Shown: positions 1 through 7,127, counted from the stretch's first letter. The stretch: 13,701 nucleotides of DNA from Candidatus Pacearchaeota archaeon CG10_big_fil_rev_8_21_14_0_10_32_14 (GCA_002763085.1 PFCY01000068.1:1-13701), one strand, 5' to 3'. A program made the numbers and translations. The notes: generated by a model not told the origin, from the sequence alone.

Positions 1-98
1 TCTTGGTTGGTGGTCGAAGTTGTGTGTTTGGCAAGTAAATTACAAACAAAATCTCACAAAAAAATTTAATTTGGGATGAAGCCAACAGAAAGAATAAA
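1..98. other. Window edge without an identifiable gene
   Basis: This stretch precedes the rtcB promoter. All three plus frames are open at the left edge and close at a stop (codons ending near 36, 69 and 79), so it may hold the last codons of an upstream gene, but no frame can be preferred. I saw no tRNA arms and no minus-strand ATG. A 12-codon reading frame from the ATG at 76 has no support. Confidence 0.3.
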
Positions 99-107
99 CT
101 TATTAAC
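99..107 (+). promoter_or_regulatory. Putative TATA box of rtcB
   Basis: The AT-rich element CTTATTAAC is centred about 25 nt upstream of the rtcB ATG at 128, and there is no Shine-Dalgarno in between. This is the geometry of an archaeal leaderless promoter and recurs at other genes in the window. The match to a TTTAWATA-like box is only fair and the surroundings are AT-rich, so confidence is moderate. Confidence 0.4.
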
Positions 108-127
108 TAAATAATCTTTTTTTAAAA

Positions 128-3028
128 ATGGAAATTAAGAAAAAATCGGAAAACGTTTATGAAATTCCTATCGAGAGAGAAATGAATGTTCCAGGAATAG
201 TTTATGCTTCTGAAAAACTTCTTAAAAAGATGAAAGAAGATAGAACTCTGACTCAAGTTAGAAATGTTGCATGTATGCCTGGAATCATAAATGCGTCGAT
301 TGCGCTTTCTGATGCGCACGAAGGTTATGGTTTTTCTATTGGAGGGGTTGCTGCTTTTGATATAGATAAAGGAGTAATTTCTCCGGGAGGAGTTGGGTAT
401 GATATTGGATGCCTACACGAAGATAGTAAAGTCCTTGGAGAACTTGGATACTGGAAAAAAATAAAAGATTTTGAAAAAAATCAAAATAAATTGATAATTT
501 TTGATAAAGAAATGATTAAATCAAAAAATTCAGAGATTCAATTATTTATGAAAAAATATTTTGAGAAAATAATTAAAATAAAAACTGAATCTGGAAATGA
601 GATATTTGCCACGGTTGACCATCCAATTTACACCAAAGAGGGAATGAAAGAATCTGAGAAATTGTGTGAAGGAGAAGAAATTTTGTGTTATCCCTTCGAA
701 GGTGTTGAATATGAAATACCAGAAAATAAATTATTATTATCAGAAAAAGAGATTGATATTTTAGATAGAAGTTTTACCTCTAAATTGCAAATAAAAAATA
801 AACTAAAAGAACTTGGATTGCTCCCGCTTTATAGCGATAATCCAAAATTGCCATATTTAATTAAAATGATGGGATTTATCTTCGGGGATGGTAGTTTAAG
901 TATCGGAAAAAATGACCAGATTGGATTTTATGGAAATGAAGAAGATTTAATTCTTATCAAGGAAGATTTAAATAAAATTGGATTTAATTCAAGTATTTTT
1001 TCAAGGAAAAGAAAACATAATATTACGACCCAATATAAACAATATAATTTTGAAAGAATTGAATACTCTTTAAAATCAAATTCTAGTGCATTAGCCCTAT
1101 TGTTAAATCTGCTTGGTGTGCCAAAGGGTAATAAAAGTAAGCAAGATTACAATATTCCGCAGTGGATAATGAATTCAGTGAGATGGCATCAACGATTATT
1201 TTTAGCGAGCCTGTTTGGTGCTGAACTCAGTTCTCCAAAAACAGCAACAAATCAAAAATTTAATTTTTATGGACTCGTTTATTCTATAAATAAAGAAAAC
1301 TCTCTTCATGGAATTAATTTTGTAAATCAAATCTCAAAACTTCTTAATGATTTTGAAGTAGAAAATGTATTAATAAAAAATAGAGAAGATGAAGTAAACG
1401 GGAAAAAATCAACAAGAATCAGATTAATGATTTATTCAGATACAGGAAATTTGATTAAATTCTTCTCAAAGATCAATTATGAGTATAATATCAAAAAAAG
1501 AAAACTTGCAAATGCGGCAATCTTGTGGTTAAAACAAAAAGAAAAAATTGTTAAATTTAGGGAAGAAGTTATGTTAAGAGCAAGAGAGATGAAACTGGAA
1601 GGTTTGAGTAAAAGTCGAATTATTGAAAATTTAGAGGGCAAATATGCAAATAAGTATTTTATTGATAAGTCTATTTATTATAGTGATTATGGAAAAAGTG
1701 GCTCTAGAATTGCTTATTGTTTTATTTCTTTCAACGAATTTGTTGAAATGAATTGTTATGGGGAAGAGGGATTTGTGTGGGATAAAATTGAAAGTAAGGA
1801 GTTATTGGATCATAACAATGCAGTCTATGATTTGACTATTGATGATGAAAATCATAATTTTATTGCGAATGGAATTGTTGTATCTAATTGCAGTGTTCGC
1901 TTATTAAAAACAAACTTGACAAAAAAAGATTTAGAAGGAAAAAAGAAAGAAGTTTTGGATGAATTGTTCAAGATGGTGCCGTCGGGGGTTGGGAGAGGGG
2001 GACCTTTTAATATTTCAAGAAAAAAATTTAGTGAGATACTTAATGGCGGAGCACAATGGATGGTTGAGAATGGATATGGAGAGAAAGAAGATTATTTACA
2101 TAGTGAAGAAGAAGGAAAAATGAAAGATGCTAATCCGGATAAAGTTACAGATCGAGCAATTTCTCGAGGAATCGGTCAACTTGGAACTATAGGCGCTGGA
2201 AATCATTTTTTAGAAATACAGTATGTTGATGAAATATTTGACAACAAAGTAGCAAAGGTCTTGAATTTAGAAAAAAATCAAGTCTGTATAATGATTCATT
2301 GTGGTAGTCGAGGACTTGGTCATCAAATTGCGAGCGATTACATTAAACTCATGGAAGATGAATATGGAAAGTATGGAAAAGAATTGAAGGATAGAGAATT
2401 GATTAATGCGCCAATAAAATCAAAACTCGGAAAAGATTATTATGAAGCAATGTGCTGTGGAATAAATTTTGCTTTTGCAAATAAACAATTAATTACTCAT
2501 AACATAAGAATAGGAATGAAAAAGATTTTTCCAAAACTCAAAATCGATGTTGTTTATGATGTTTGCCACAACATCGCAAAATTTGAGGAACACTTAGTCG
2601 AAGGAAAAAAGAAAATGGTTTGCGTCCATAGAAAAGGCGCGACACGAAGCTTTGGAGCTGGACGAAGCGAAATTCCAAAAACGTATAGAAAAATCGGACA
2701 ACCCGTATTGATTCCCGGGAGTATGGGAACAGCGTCGTATATTCTACTAGGAAATAAAAAAGCTGAAGAGCTGACTTTTGGTTCAACAGTCCATGGAGCT
2801 GGAAGACTTGAAAGCAGAGGTTCGGCAAAACGAAGATTACATTCTGTAGATATAAGAGATGAACTAACAAAAAAAGGAATTTCTTTAAAATCCGGAAGTG
2901 AAAAAGGGATTGTCGAAGAAGCGCCGGAAGTTTACAAAGATATTGAGGAAGTTGTAAACGTCGTTCACGATTTGGGGCTTAGTACAAAAGTTGCGCGATT
3001 AAAACCGATGGCGGTAATAAAAGGATAA
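128..3028 (+). CDS. rtcB: RNA-splicing ligase RtcB, intein-containing precursor
   Basis: RtcB is the Mn2+/GTP-dependent ligase that joins 2',3'-cyclic phosphate and 5'-OH RNA ends. In archaea it joins tRNA exons after endonuclease cleavage and acts in RNA repair, usually helped by Archease (not seen here). The 966-residue precursor contains an intein at residues 95-587; removal leaves 473 residues, close to the usual ~480 for archaeal RtcB. Expected active-site residues are visible: D92 and C588 (DIG|C, joined by splicing; metal ligands), H693 in GAGNHFLE, H724 in HCGSRGLG, H814 in CHNIAK, the RKGATR segment, H889 in VHGAGR (the guanylylated histidine) and a near-terminal lysine in VIKG. The start at 128 is the first ATG and lies about 25 nt after a TATA-like box. 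The gene is monocistronic and convergent with the HepT gene. The family call is near certain; activity depends on splicing. Confidence 0.97.
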   Translation: MEIKKKSENVYEIPIEREMNVPGIVYASEKLLKKMKEDRTLTQVRNVACMPGIINASIALSDAHEGYGFSIGGVAAFDIDKGVISPGGVGYDIGCLHEDSKVLGELGYWKKIKDFEKNQNKLIIFDKEMIKSKNSEIQLFMKKYFEKIIKIKTESGNEIFATVDHPIYTKEGMKESEKLCEGEEILCYPFEGVEYEIPENKLLLSEKEIDILDRSFTSKLQIKNKLKELGLLPLYSDNPKLPYLIKMMGFIFGDGSLSIGKNDQIGFYGNEEDLILIKEDLNKIGFNSSIFSRKRKHNITTQYKQYNFERIEYSLKSNSSALALLLNLLGVPKGNKSKQDYNIPQWIMNSVRWHQRLFLASLFGAELSSPKTATNQKFNFYGLVYSINKENSLHGINFVNQISKLLNDFEVENVLIKNREDEVNGKKSTRIRLMIYSDTGNLIKFFSKINYEYNIKKRKLANAAILWLKQKEKIVKFREEVMLRAREMKLEGLSKSRIIENLEGKYANKYFIDKSIYYSDYGKSGSRIAYCFISFNEFVEMNCYGEEGFVWDKIESKELLDHNNAVYDLTIDDENHNFIANGIVVSNCSVRLLKTNLTKKDLEGKKKEVLDELFKMVPSGVGRGGPFNISRKKFSEILNGGAQWMVENGYGEKEDYLHSEEEGKMKDANPDKVTDRAISRGIGQLGTIGAGNHFLEIQYVDEIFDNKVAKVLNLEKNQVCIMIHCGSRGLGHQIASDYIKLMEDEYGKYGKELKDRELINAPIKSKLGKDYYEAMCCGINFAFANKQLITHNIRIGMKKIFPKLKIDVVYDVCHNIAKFEEHLVEGKKKMVCVHRKGATRSFGAGRSEIPKTYRKIGQPVLIPGSMGTASYILLGNKKAEELTFGSTVHGAGRLESRGSAKRRLHSVDIRDELTKKGISLKSGSEKGIVEEAPEVYKDIEEVVNVVHDLGLSTKVARLKPMAVIKG
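410..1888 (+). other. RtcB intein with LAGLIDADG homing endonuclease
   Basis: This in-frame 493-residue insertion begins with Cys (CLHEDSKV) directly after YDIG and ends ...FIANGIVVSN before Cys+1. Hint blocks are recognisable: block A at the N-terminus, block B as TVDH (intein residues 68-71), block F around HNFIANG (His 482) and terminal Asn 493. The residue before the Asn is Ser rather than the common His. Two LAGLIDADG-type helices are present: MGFIFGDGS (Asp 160) and FLASLFGAELS (Glu 272), about 112 residues apart, as in a monomeric endonuclease. A segment with GLSKSRIIENL, between the endonuclease and the C-terminal Hint part, could be a helix-turn-helix. Cys+1 is the RtcB catalytic metal-binding cysteine, the position also used by RtcB inteins of Pyrococcus horikoshii and Methanocaldococcus, so the ligase should be inactive until splicing. 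Both endonuclease acids are kept, so homing may still work. Confidence 0.95.
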
Positions 3029-3120
3029 AAATTAAAATTCTTGGCGAAATTTTAGGGAACTTTGCAAATTTGCGCGAAATGTCCTTGAATTTTAAGACAA
3101 GGCTTAAACAACCCCCATTT

Positions 3121-3138
3121 GAAAATAAACTTATTTTC
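3121..3138. repeat. AT-rich inverted repeat between convergent genes
   Basis: GAAAATAA and TTATTTTC form a perfect 8-bp inverted repeat around AC, overlapping the stop codon of the HepT gene (minus strand) and lying about 95 bp after the rtcB stop. Its position between convergent genes would suit a bidirectional 3'-end element, but the stem is entirely A/T except for the terminal pair and could be chance. Confidence 0.3.
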
Positions 3139-3550
3139 TCTTTAAGAATTTTAATATCTCTTCCTTGAATGTCTCAAAGTCTTCTAAATTTTCTGTAAGG
3201 GAATCGTATACTTCAGCGTCTTTTATTTCTCCATATCTATGAACGAGGACATTTCTCATTTTTTTCATCTCTATAAGTTTTAGTCTCATCTTTTCTGATA
3301 TTATTTTCTTTGCTGCCAATTTTTTAAATCCATCCTCTTCATCAGAAGGCAATCCAAGTTTAAGACTGGATATTAAAAGATTGCATATGTCTAAGACGGA
3401 TTCTAGAGAGATTTGCAATAACCTCTCGCAAGCCCTTTTATACGAAATAGATATTTCATATTCATCGTATGTTTTTGGGATTATACTGTTTAATTCATCT
3501 AGATACTTGTCAATCTTGTCTATTATTCTTAAAACTCTATTTTCATCCAT
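3131..3550 (-). CDS. hepT: HepT-like HEPN ribonuclease toxin (DUF86 type)
   Basis: This 139-residue, all-helical protein has the diagnostic HEPN signature RNVLVHRY at residues 99-106, i.e. R-x4-H-x-Y. In HepT toxins (DUF86) this motif forms the RNase active site, and the tyrosine is the residue AMPylated by the partner MntA nucleotidyltransferase. The gene starts inside the end of the upstream MntA gene: their coding regions share 8 nt (ATGGATGA at 3543-3550 on the minus strand), so they are translationally coupled and form one operon. The likely job is an mRNA- or tRNA-cleaving toxin held inactive by its partner. Length matches the family (~135-145 residues). Which RNA it cuts cannot be read from the sequence. 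No promoter of its own is visible. Confidence 0.88.
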   Translation of the reverse strand: MDENRVLRIIDKIDKYLDELNSIIPKTYDEYEISISYKRACERLLQISLESVLDICNLLISSLKLGLPSDEEDGFKKLAAKKIISEKMRLKLIEMKKMRNVLVHRYGEIKDAEVYDSLTENLEDFETFKEEILKFLKRK

Positions 3551-3944
3551 TTTTTATATTCTCCAAGTACATATAGTATAACTTTGCATAAGACGAAAAC
3601 TCTTGAATTGTTGAAAATGCAATATCATAGAGCGTATCTTCTTTATCCCTATTTGTATAAATCATCTTACATTCTTTTAAAATTCTACTTCTAATATAAA
3701 TTGGAAGATTGTGAAAAATATTAATATCAAAAATATGCGTATCAATTTTTTCATAAAAAGGGAATAAAATTTTTGAATCCTCTTTATTGCCATACGATTT
3801 ATCTAAAAATAAACAGATGTCAACATCGCGAGCATACTCTTTATTCTTGAGATACGAACCGAATAGAGCAACAGCTATAATCCTTTTGTCTTTTTTTGCG
3901 ATTTGAATTATTTTATCTGTATTTTTCCTGACGTTTTTTATCAT
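3543..3944 (-). CDS. mntA: MntA-like minimal nucleotidyltransferase antitoxin
   Basis: This 133-residue MNT-family (Pol-beta fold) protein has the motif FGSYLKNKEYARDVDI: G29-S30, nine residues, then D40-V-D42, the GSx(9-11)DxD metal-binding signature. A possible third acid is D73 in FDINIF. Known MntA antitoxins neutralise HepT by transferring AMP to the tyrosine of its RX4HXY motif; the partner encoded immediately downstream, with an 8-nt overlap, has that motif intact. Unlike the nucleotidyltransferase at 6566-7099 it has no N-terminal HTH domain, so it is unlikely to be a DNA-binding autorepressor by itself. The start ATG at 3944 lies about 26 nt from a TATA-like box at 3965-3974. The gene is divergent from the surface-protein gene at 4039. 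Confidence 0.88.
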   Translation of the reverse strand: MIKNVRKNTDKIIQIAKKDKRIIAVALFGSYLKNKEYARDVDICLFLDKSYGNKEDSKILFPFYEKIDTHIFDINIFHNLPIYIRSRILKECKMIYTNRDKEDTLYDIAFSTIQEFSSYAKLYYMYLENIKNG

Positions 3945-3964
3945 ATTCGTTTGATGCTTGAGAT

Positions 3965-3974
3965 CTTTAAATAG
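3965..3974 (-). promoter_or_regulatory. TATA box of the mntA-hepT operon
   Basis: Read on the minus strand this is CTATTTAAAG, a good archaeal TATA box, centred about 26 nt upstream of the MntA ATG (3944). No Shine-Dalgarno is present, so a leaderless transcript is expected. It lies back to back with the promoter at 4003-4013. Confidence 0.6.
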
Positions 3975-4002
3975 TTAACGAGATAAAAAAGTTTTCACAA
4001 AG

Positions 4003-4013
4003 ATTTTTAAATA
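4003..4013 (+). promoter_or_regulatory. TATA box of the Cys-rich surface protein gene
   Basis: ATTTTTAAATA closely matches the archaeal TTTAWATA box and is centred about 31 nt before the ATG at 4039, giving a leaderless or nearly leaderless mRNA. It favours 4039 over the second in-frame ATG at 4048. Confidence 0.6.
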
Positions 4014-4038
4014 TGAATTACTATCATAAAATATTAAA

Positions 4039-6141
4039 ATGAGGTCGATGAATAAAAATTTTGCTATCGTATTTCTTGGTTTATTAATAGTAATTGTTTT
4101 AATAAATGGGGTGAGTGCGGATAGTTGTTCAATTGTTCCAGGATCAACACCGGGACTTAGCAAGAGTTCAATAGTCATGGAATTGTCGGGACAAACAAAT
4201 GCTCATGGAGCGGTTTACGATGATGATAGAGTTCTTAATACGCCGGACGATACAATTAATCCTGCATTATATTATTTAAGATGTGACTTTATCACACCTA
4301 ATCCAAGACAATGTAGTGCTACATCTACAACAATTCAAGGAACATCAAGACCGAGCAATAAGATTATAGGATTATATACAACCTCAAATAGTCATGCTCA
4401 AATTCCAAACGGAAATCAAGATTACACGACAAATATATGTTATGGAGATTTTGAATATTGTAGATATTTATTCTCAGGACAAACAAGTTGTGATGCGGAG
4501 GAGATAAGTATCTTAGGATTAAGCAGCGTAACTAATTCTCACATTGGTGGATTTAATGATTATGATAATCAGGGAAATGGAAACTATCAGATTTGTTGTA
4601 AAAGAACATCATCAGTGCCATGTACAAGTGACCCAGGATGTGATGCTGTAGGGGCTTCAGCAGGAATTGAAAAATCACAAACAAGTGTATGTTCTCCAGA
4701 TGCTACTCAAAGAATATTTGATAAATGTACTGCAGTATCAACATGTTACAAATGGGTATCTTCATCTGTGTCATGTAGGACAAATGCACCCCCATCCATT
4801 GCAGACAAAATGTGCATAGATCCGGCACCTATTGGTATTCCTGATGGAAATGCACAATGTCAAATATATTGTGGAAACGGAATAAAAGAGGGATCTGAAA
4901 CTTGTGATGATGGAAATACGGCTGATGTTGGAGATGGATGTAAAAATAATTGTCAAAAAGAAACTGGATGGTTTTGTGATTCTTCAAGTCCAAGTAAATG
5001 TTTAACTATGTACTGGGAAGATGGAAGTGGAATTCAAAAAACGAGCGTTTCTATAGGAACAAATGTTAAAGTTGTGACTAAAGGAAGTTTAGTTCCGTCG
5101 AGTGGATCAGTGAGTTATTCGATTACTCCAATTGGATCTGGTTCTCTTGTAAGCTCTGGATCATTGCGTCTTTTTCAAGAATTGAGTGTAAATGTAGGAA
5201 AAGGACCATGGACTGCAACTCCAGCGGGAGATTACAGGTTTATGGTAAATTTTGGAGGGACTTTAGGAATTCTATTCTCAAATGCAGTAAATTCTGCAGG
5301 CGGTGTTTTAACCGTGACATCAAGTGGTGGTGGAACTTGTGATAATGACGGAATAAAAGAAAGTGGAGAACAATGTGATGGATCGGACTTTGGACTTGCT
5401 GGTGGAAGTAATTTGTGTTCGGTATATAATTCAGATTATACAACAGGAATTTTACAATGTACTACATCATGTGTTTTAGATATAGGTAATTGTGGAAGTG
5501 GTACGGGCACATGTGATGGAACTTGGAGGGGTACACTTGGAGAAGCTCCAGGTACTGAATGTGATGGAACTTCGCATTGCGATCCAATGACATGTATGTG
5601 TGAAAACAGTCCAATAGATTATGGTCCAGATGGAAGTGGAGGTTGTATTGAAGATGTGTCTTATGGTGTTTGTGATAATAGACCAAATACTGCAGATGGA
5701 TGTTATCTTATGATTACTCCTGGAGTGCCTTATGCAAATGTAAATGGTTGTCCGGCTACAGCGGATTATGTTTGTAAATTGGAGGGACCGAATTGTGTTC
5801 TTGGATATGATAATATACAATGGGACTCTACTTCGTGTTCAATAAATCCAGATACAGATGGATGTAAATGGTTGTCTCAACAAATAATAGGTAGCTGTGA
5901 TAGTGATGATGAAGTTAGAATTAGATCGGTAATTGATCCGTCAACTCCAATTGGAATACAATCTCAATGTACTGCATCAGATCAAGTCCGTATATGTCCT
6001 CGTAAAGTAAAGATTCCGTTTTTTACTATTGAAAATGTTGCGATAGCAATTGGATTGATTATTCTAATTTATATTATTGTTGCAATAACTAAAAGAAGAA
6101 AGAAAATTACAAGTAAGATAAGATCAGTCAGAAGAAAATAG
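4039..6141 (+). CDS. Cys-rich membrane-anchored surface protein with DUF4215-like repeat
   Basis: A 700-residue secreted protein of unknown function. Residues 1-27 form a signal peptide (basic MRSMNKN, hydrophobic core, VSA cleavage site). The mature part has about 44 cysteines, suggesting a disulfide-stabilised extracellular structure. One clear module is at 278-305, starting CGNGIKEGSETCDDGN and continuing GDGCKNNCQ, which fits the DUF4215 / Myxococcus cysteine-rich repeat pattern; a divergent relative (NDGIKESGEQCDGSDFG) starts near 435. The region between them (about 310-430) is Cys-poor and beta-like. Near the C-terminus a membrane helix (about 664-682, AIAIGLIILIYIIVAIT) is followed by a short, strongly basic tail (KRRKK...RRK), so the bulk should face outward. 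It has its own promoter and ends 5 bp from the convergent HEPN gene. A role in cell-cell contact or as an envelope component is inference only. Confidence 0.85.
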   Translation: MRSMNKNFAIVFLGLLIVIVLINGVSADSCSIVPGSTPGLSKSSIVMELSGQTNAHGAVYDDDRVLNTPDDTINPALYYLRCDFITPNPRQCSATSTTIQGTSRPSNKIIGLYTTSNSHAQIPNGNQDYTTNICYGDFEYCRYLFSGQTSCDAEEISILGLSSVTNSHIGGFNDYDNQGNGNYQICCKRTSSVPCTSDPGCDAVGASAGIEKSQTSVCSPDATQRIFDKCTAVSTCYKWVSSSVSCRTNAPPSIADKMCIDPAPIGIPDGNAQCQIYCGNGIKEGSETCDDGNTADVGDGCKNNCQKETGWFCDSSSPSKCLTMYWEDGSGIQKTSVSIGTNVKVVTKGSLVPSSGSVSYSITPIGSGSLVSSGSLRLFQELSVNVGKGPWTATPAGDYRFMVNFGGTLGILFSNAVNSAGGVLTVTSSGGGTCDNDGIKESGEQCDGSDFGLAGGSNLCSVYNSDYTTGILQCTTSCVLDIGNCGSGTGTCDGTWRGTLGEAPGTECDGTSHCDPMTCMCENSPIDYGPDGSGGCIEDVSYGVCDNRPNTADGCYLMITPGVPYANVNGCPATADYVCKLEGPNCVLGYDNIQWDSTSCSINPDTDGCKWLSQQIIGSCDSDDEVRIRSVIDPSTPIGIQSQCTASDQVRICPRKVKIPFFTIENVAIAIGLIILIYIIVAITKRRKKITSKIRSVRRK

Positions 6142-6146
6142 GGGTT

Positions 6147-6569
6147 TTAATTAAACTTCAATAGTTCTTTTAAATCTTTGATTAGTTTTTTAGATTTTTC
6201 TATTGCGTCAATAGCGACGTTGTATTCCATTCTTTTTCCATAATAGACAAGGGAATTTCTTTTATACCTCAAATCGTCAAATAATATGAATAAATCACTT
6301 CTTTTCAAAAAATCTTTTAGATAAAAACCGAGACAAACGTGATTAGAAATTTTATATCCGTCATTAAGTGCTAAGGAATGCAAGTATTCTAGGATGGATG
6401 AATAATAATCTTCAAAAATGAAATTTGCATTACCATCATGAATGTCTTTAGAAATATATTTTATCCTCTCATCAGCAGTTTCTATTAAAGATTTTGATTT
6501 TTGTGAATCAGGAGTTATTTTTAGACTCGCGTGAGACTGTAAACAATCTTCAAAATCACTTTCCTTCAT
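6147..6569 (-). CDS. HEPN-domain protein paired with HTH-nucleotidyltransferase; catalytic His replaced
   Basis: A 140-residue helical protein whose C-terminal half carries a HEPN-like signature, RYKRNSLVYYGKRM (R104-N105 ... Y109-Y110-G111). In RNase HEPN proteins the pattern is RNxxxH; here Tyr stands at the His position, so the usual catalytic dyad is incomplete. The start overlaps the stop of the upstream nucleotidyltransferase gene (ATGA, 4 nt), and a strong Shine-Dalgarno, GAGGTGAT (6573-6580 on the minus strand), lies just before it, so translation is coupled. By context it is the partner of the MNT protein in a second HEPN/MNT module. It may be a toxin using another residue, a degenerate toxin, or a non-nucleolytic HEPN subunit that is a substrate or scaffold for the nucleotidyltransferase. 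It has no obvious resemblance to the HepT protein at 3131-3550 beyond the fold-level motif. Confidence 0.72.
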   Translation of the reverse strand: MKESDFEDCLQSHASLKITPDSQKSKSLIETADERIKYISKDIHDGNANFIFEDYYSSILEYLHSLALNDGYKISNHVCLGFYLKDFLKRSDLFILFDDLRYKRNSLVYYGKRMEYNVAIDAIEKSKKLIKDLKELLKFN

Positions 6570-7099
6570 TTTATCACCTCAATAATTCCATTTAAAGTAA
6601 TTCCATTTAAGATATTATTTATCAAATGAGGGTTTTTAATGTCAGAAATTTGTTTCTGTTTGAAAATTTGAATTTTTCTTTTAAGAAGTTTTTCGAATTT
6701 TTCTAAATTTATTTCTTTTTTTGAGGGAGTTTCTATGTATAAATCAATATCACTACTTTCTATATCTTCTCCCTTAGAAAAGGATCCAAAAATTACAATT
6801 GACGGATTACTTAAATAATCAATTAGATAATCAATGAGTCCAGAATCGCATAACACTTTTACATTAAATAATTTTTTTTCAAGAAGAAATTTCTTTGAAT
6901 CTCTAGATGCAGTATAAAAAACAACTTTATCTATAGTTAATTTTGATAAAAGTTTTTCTTTTTCAAGCTCTTTAGTATATCTTATTATAGAGGGGAGAGG
7001 AATTTTTAGCTCTCTTTCAATTTGTCTAACTCTCATTTTAGAACTTGGATTAATAAAATAATGTTCCAAAATAATTTGTTTGATATTTTTTTGTTTCAT
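6566..7099 (-). CDS. Winged-HTH / minimal nucleotidyltransferase (MNT) fusion protein
   Basis: This 177-residue protein has two parts. Residues 1-65 look like a winged helix-turn-helix: MRVRQIERELKIPLPSIIRY is the HTH, followed by a short beta-wing. Residues 85-177 are an MNT-family nucleotidyltransferase with IVIFGSFSKGEDIESSDIDL: G105-S106, ten residues, D117-I-D119, the GSX10DXD active-site motif. MNT proteins of this type are usually antitoxins of HEPN partners; here the HEPN gene follows with a 4-nt ATGA overlap. The fused HTH suggests the protein also controls its own operon. In agreement, a set of TGATATTT half-sites with 20-bp spacing covers its promoter and first codons (7080-7132). 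The start at 7099 lies about 29 nt from a TATA-like box. It differs from the MntA at 3543-3944, which lacks the HTH. Confidence 0.85.
   Translation of the reverse strand: MKQKNIKQIILEHYFINPSSKMRVRQIERELKIPLPSIIRYTKELEKEKLLSKLTIDKVVFYTASRDSKKFLLEKKLFNVKVLCDSGLIDYLIDYLSNPSIVIFGSFSKGEDIESSDIDLYIETPSKKEINLEKFEKLLKRKIQIFKQKQISDIKNPHLINNILNGITLNGIIEVIK
6573..6580 (-). promoter_or_regulatory. Strong ribosome binding site of the second HEPN gene
   Basis: On the minus strand the sequence is GAGGTGAT, three bases before the ATG at 6569 and complementary to the anti-Shine-Dalgarno. It lies inside the end of the nucleotidyltransferase gene and fixes the HEPN start. It stands out because several other genes here lack such a site and seem leaderless. 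Confidence 0.75.
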
Positions 7100-7127
7100 T
7101 TGATATTTTTTAATATCAACTGATATT
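7080..7127. repeat. TGATATTT operator-like array with 20-bp spacing
   Basis: The 12-mer TTGATATTTTTT occurs at 7080-7091 and again at 7100-7111, and a third TGATATTT starts at 7121, giving exact 20-bp spacing (about two helical turns). An inverted copy, AATATCAA at 7112-7119, makes two overlapping dyads: 7100-7119 (8-bp arms, TTTT centre) and 7112-7127 (7-bp arms, AC centre). The array covers the first codons, start and TATA box of the HTH-nucleotidyltransferase gene. This arrangement is typical of a cooperative autorepressor operator; the binding protein is inferred to be the neighbouring HTH protein. Confidence 0.65.

Noticed and set aside
1..45. Possible tRNA end, from the TTCGACC-like stretch on the minus strand
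   Set aside because: The flanking bases cannot form a T-arm stem and no other arm is visible.
76..114. 12-codon upstream reading frame before rtcB
   Set aside because: It lies upstream of or within the predicted promoter, so it would not be on the leaderless mRNA; no ribosome binding site.
2538..2870. 110-codon open frame on the minus strand inside rtcB
   Set aside because: It runs antisense through the most conserved active-site region of RtcB; its composition follows from the codons of the real gene.
3065..3074. GCAAATTTGC palindrome and the CCTTG...CAAGG pair (3083-3102) between rtcB and hepT
   Set aside because: Short, AT-centred or with a 10-base loop and no T-run; not enough to call an operator or terminator.
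5240..5820. Several overlapping minus-strand open frames inside the Cys-rich surface protein gene
   Set aside because: Their His/Ile/Ser-rich, repetitive translations are shadows of the Cys/Gly/Asp codons on the plus strand, with no promoter or ribosome binding site.
3131..7099. Transposon or integron carrying both HEPN/MNT modules
   Set aside because: No transposase, integrase, terminal inverted repeat or target duplication was seen around the segment.
7080..7127. CRISPR-like or satellite array from the regular 20-bp spacing
   Set aside because: Only three short units, the first inside coding sequence, and they form dyads over a promoter; an operator explains them better.
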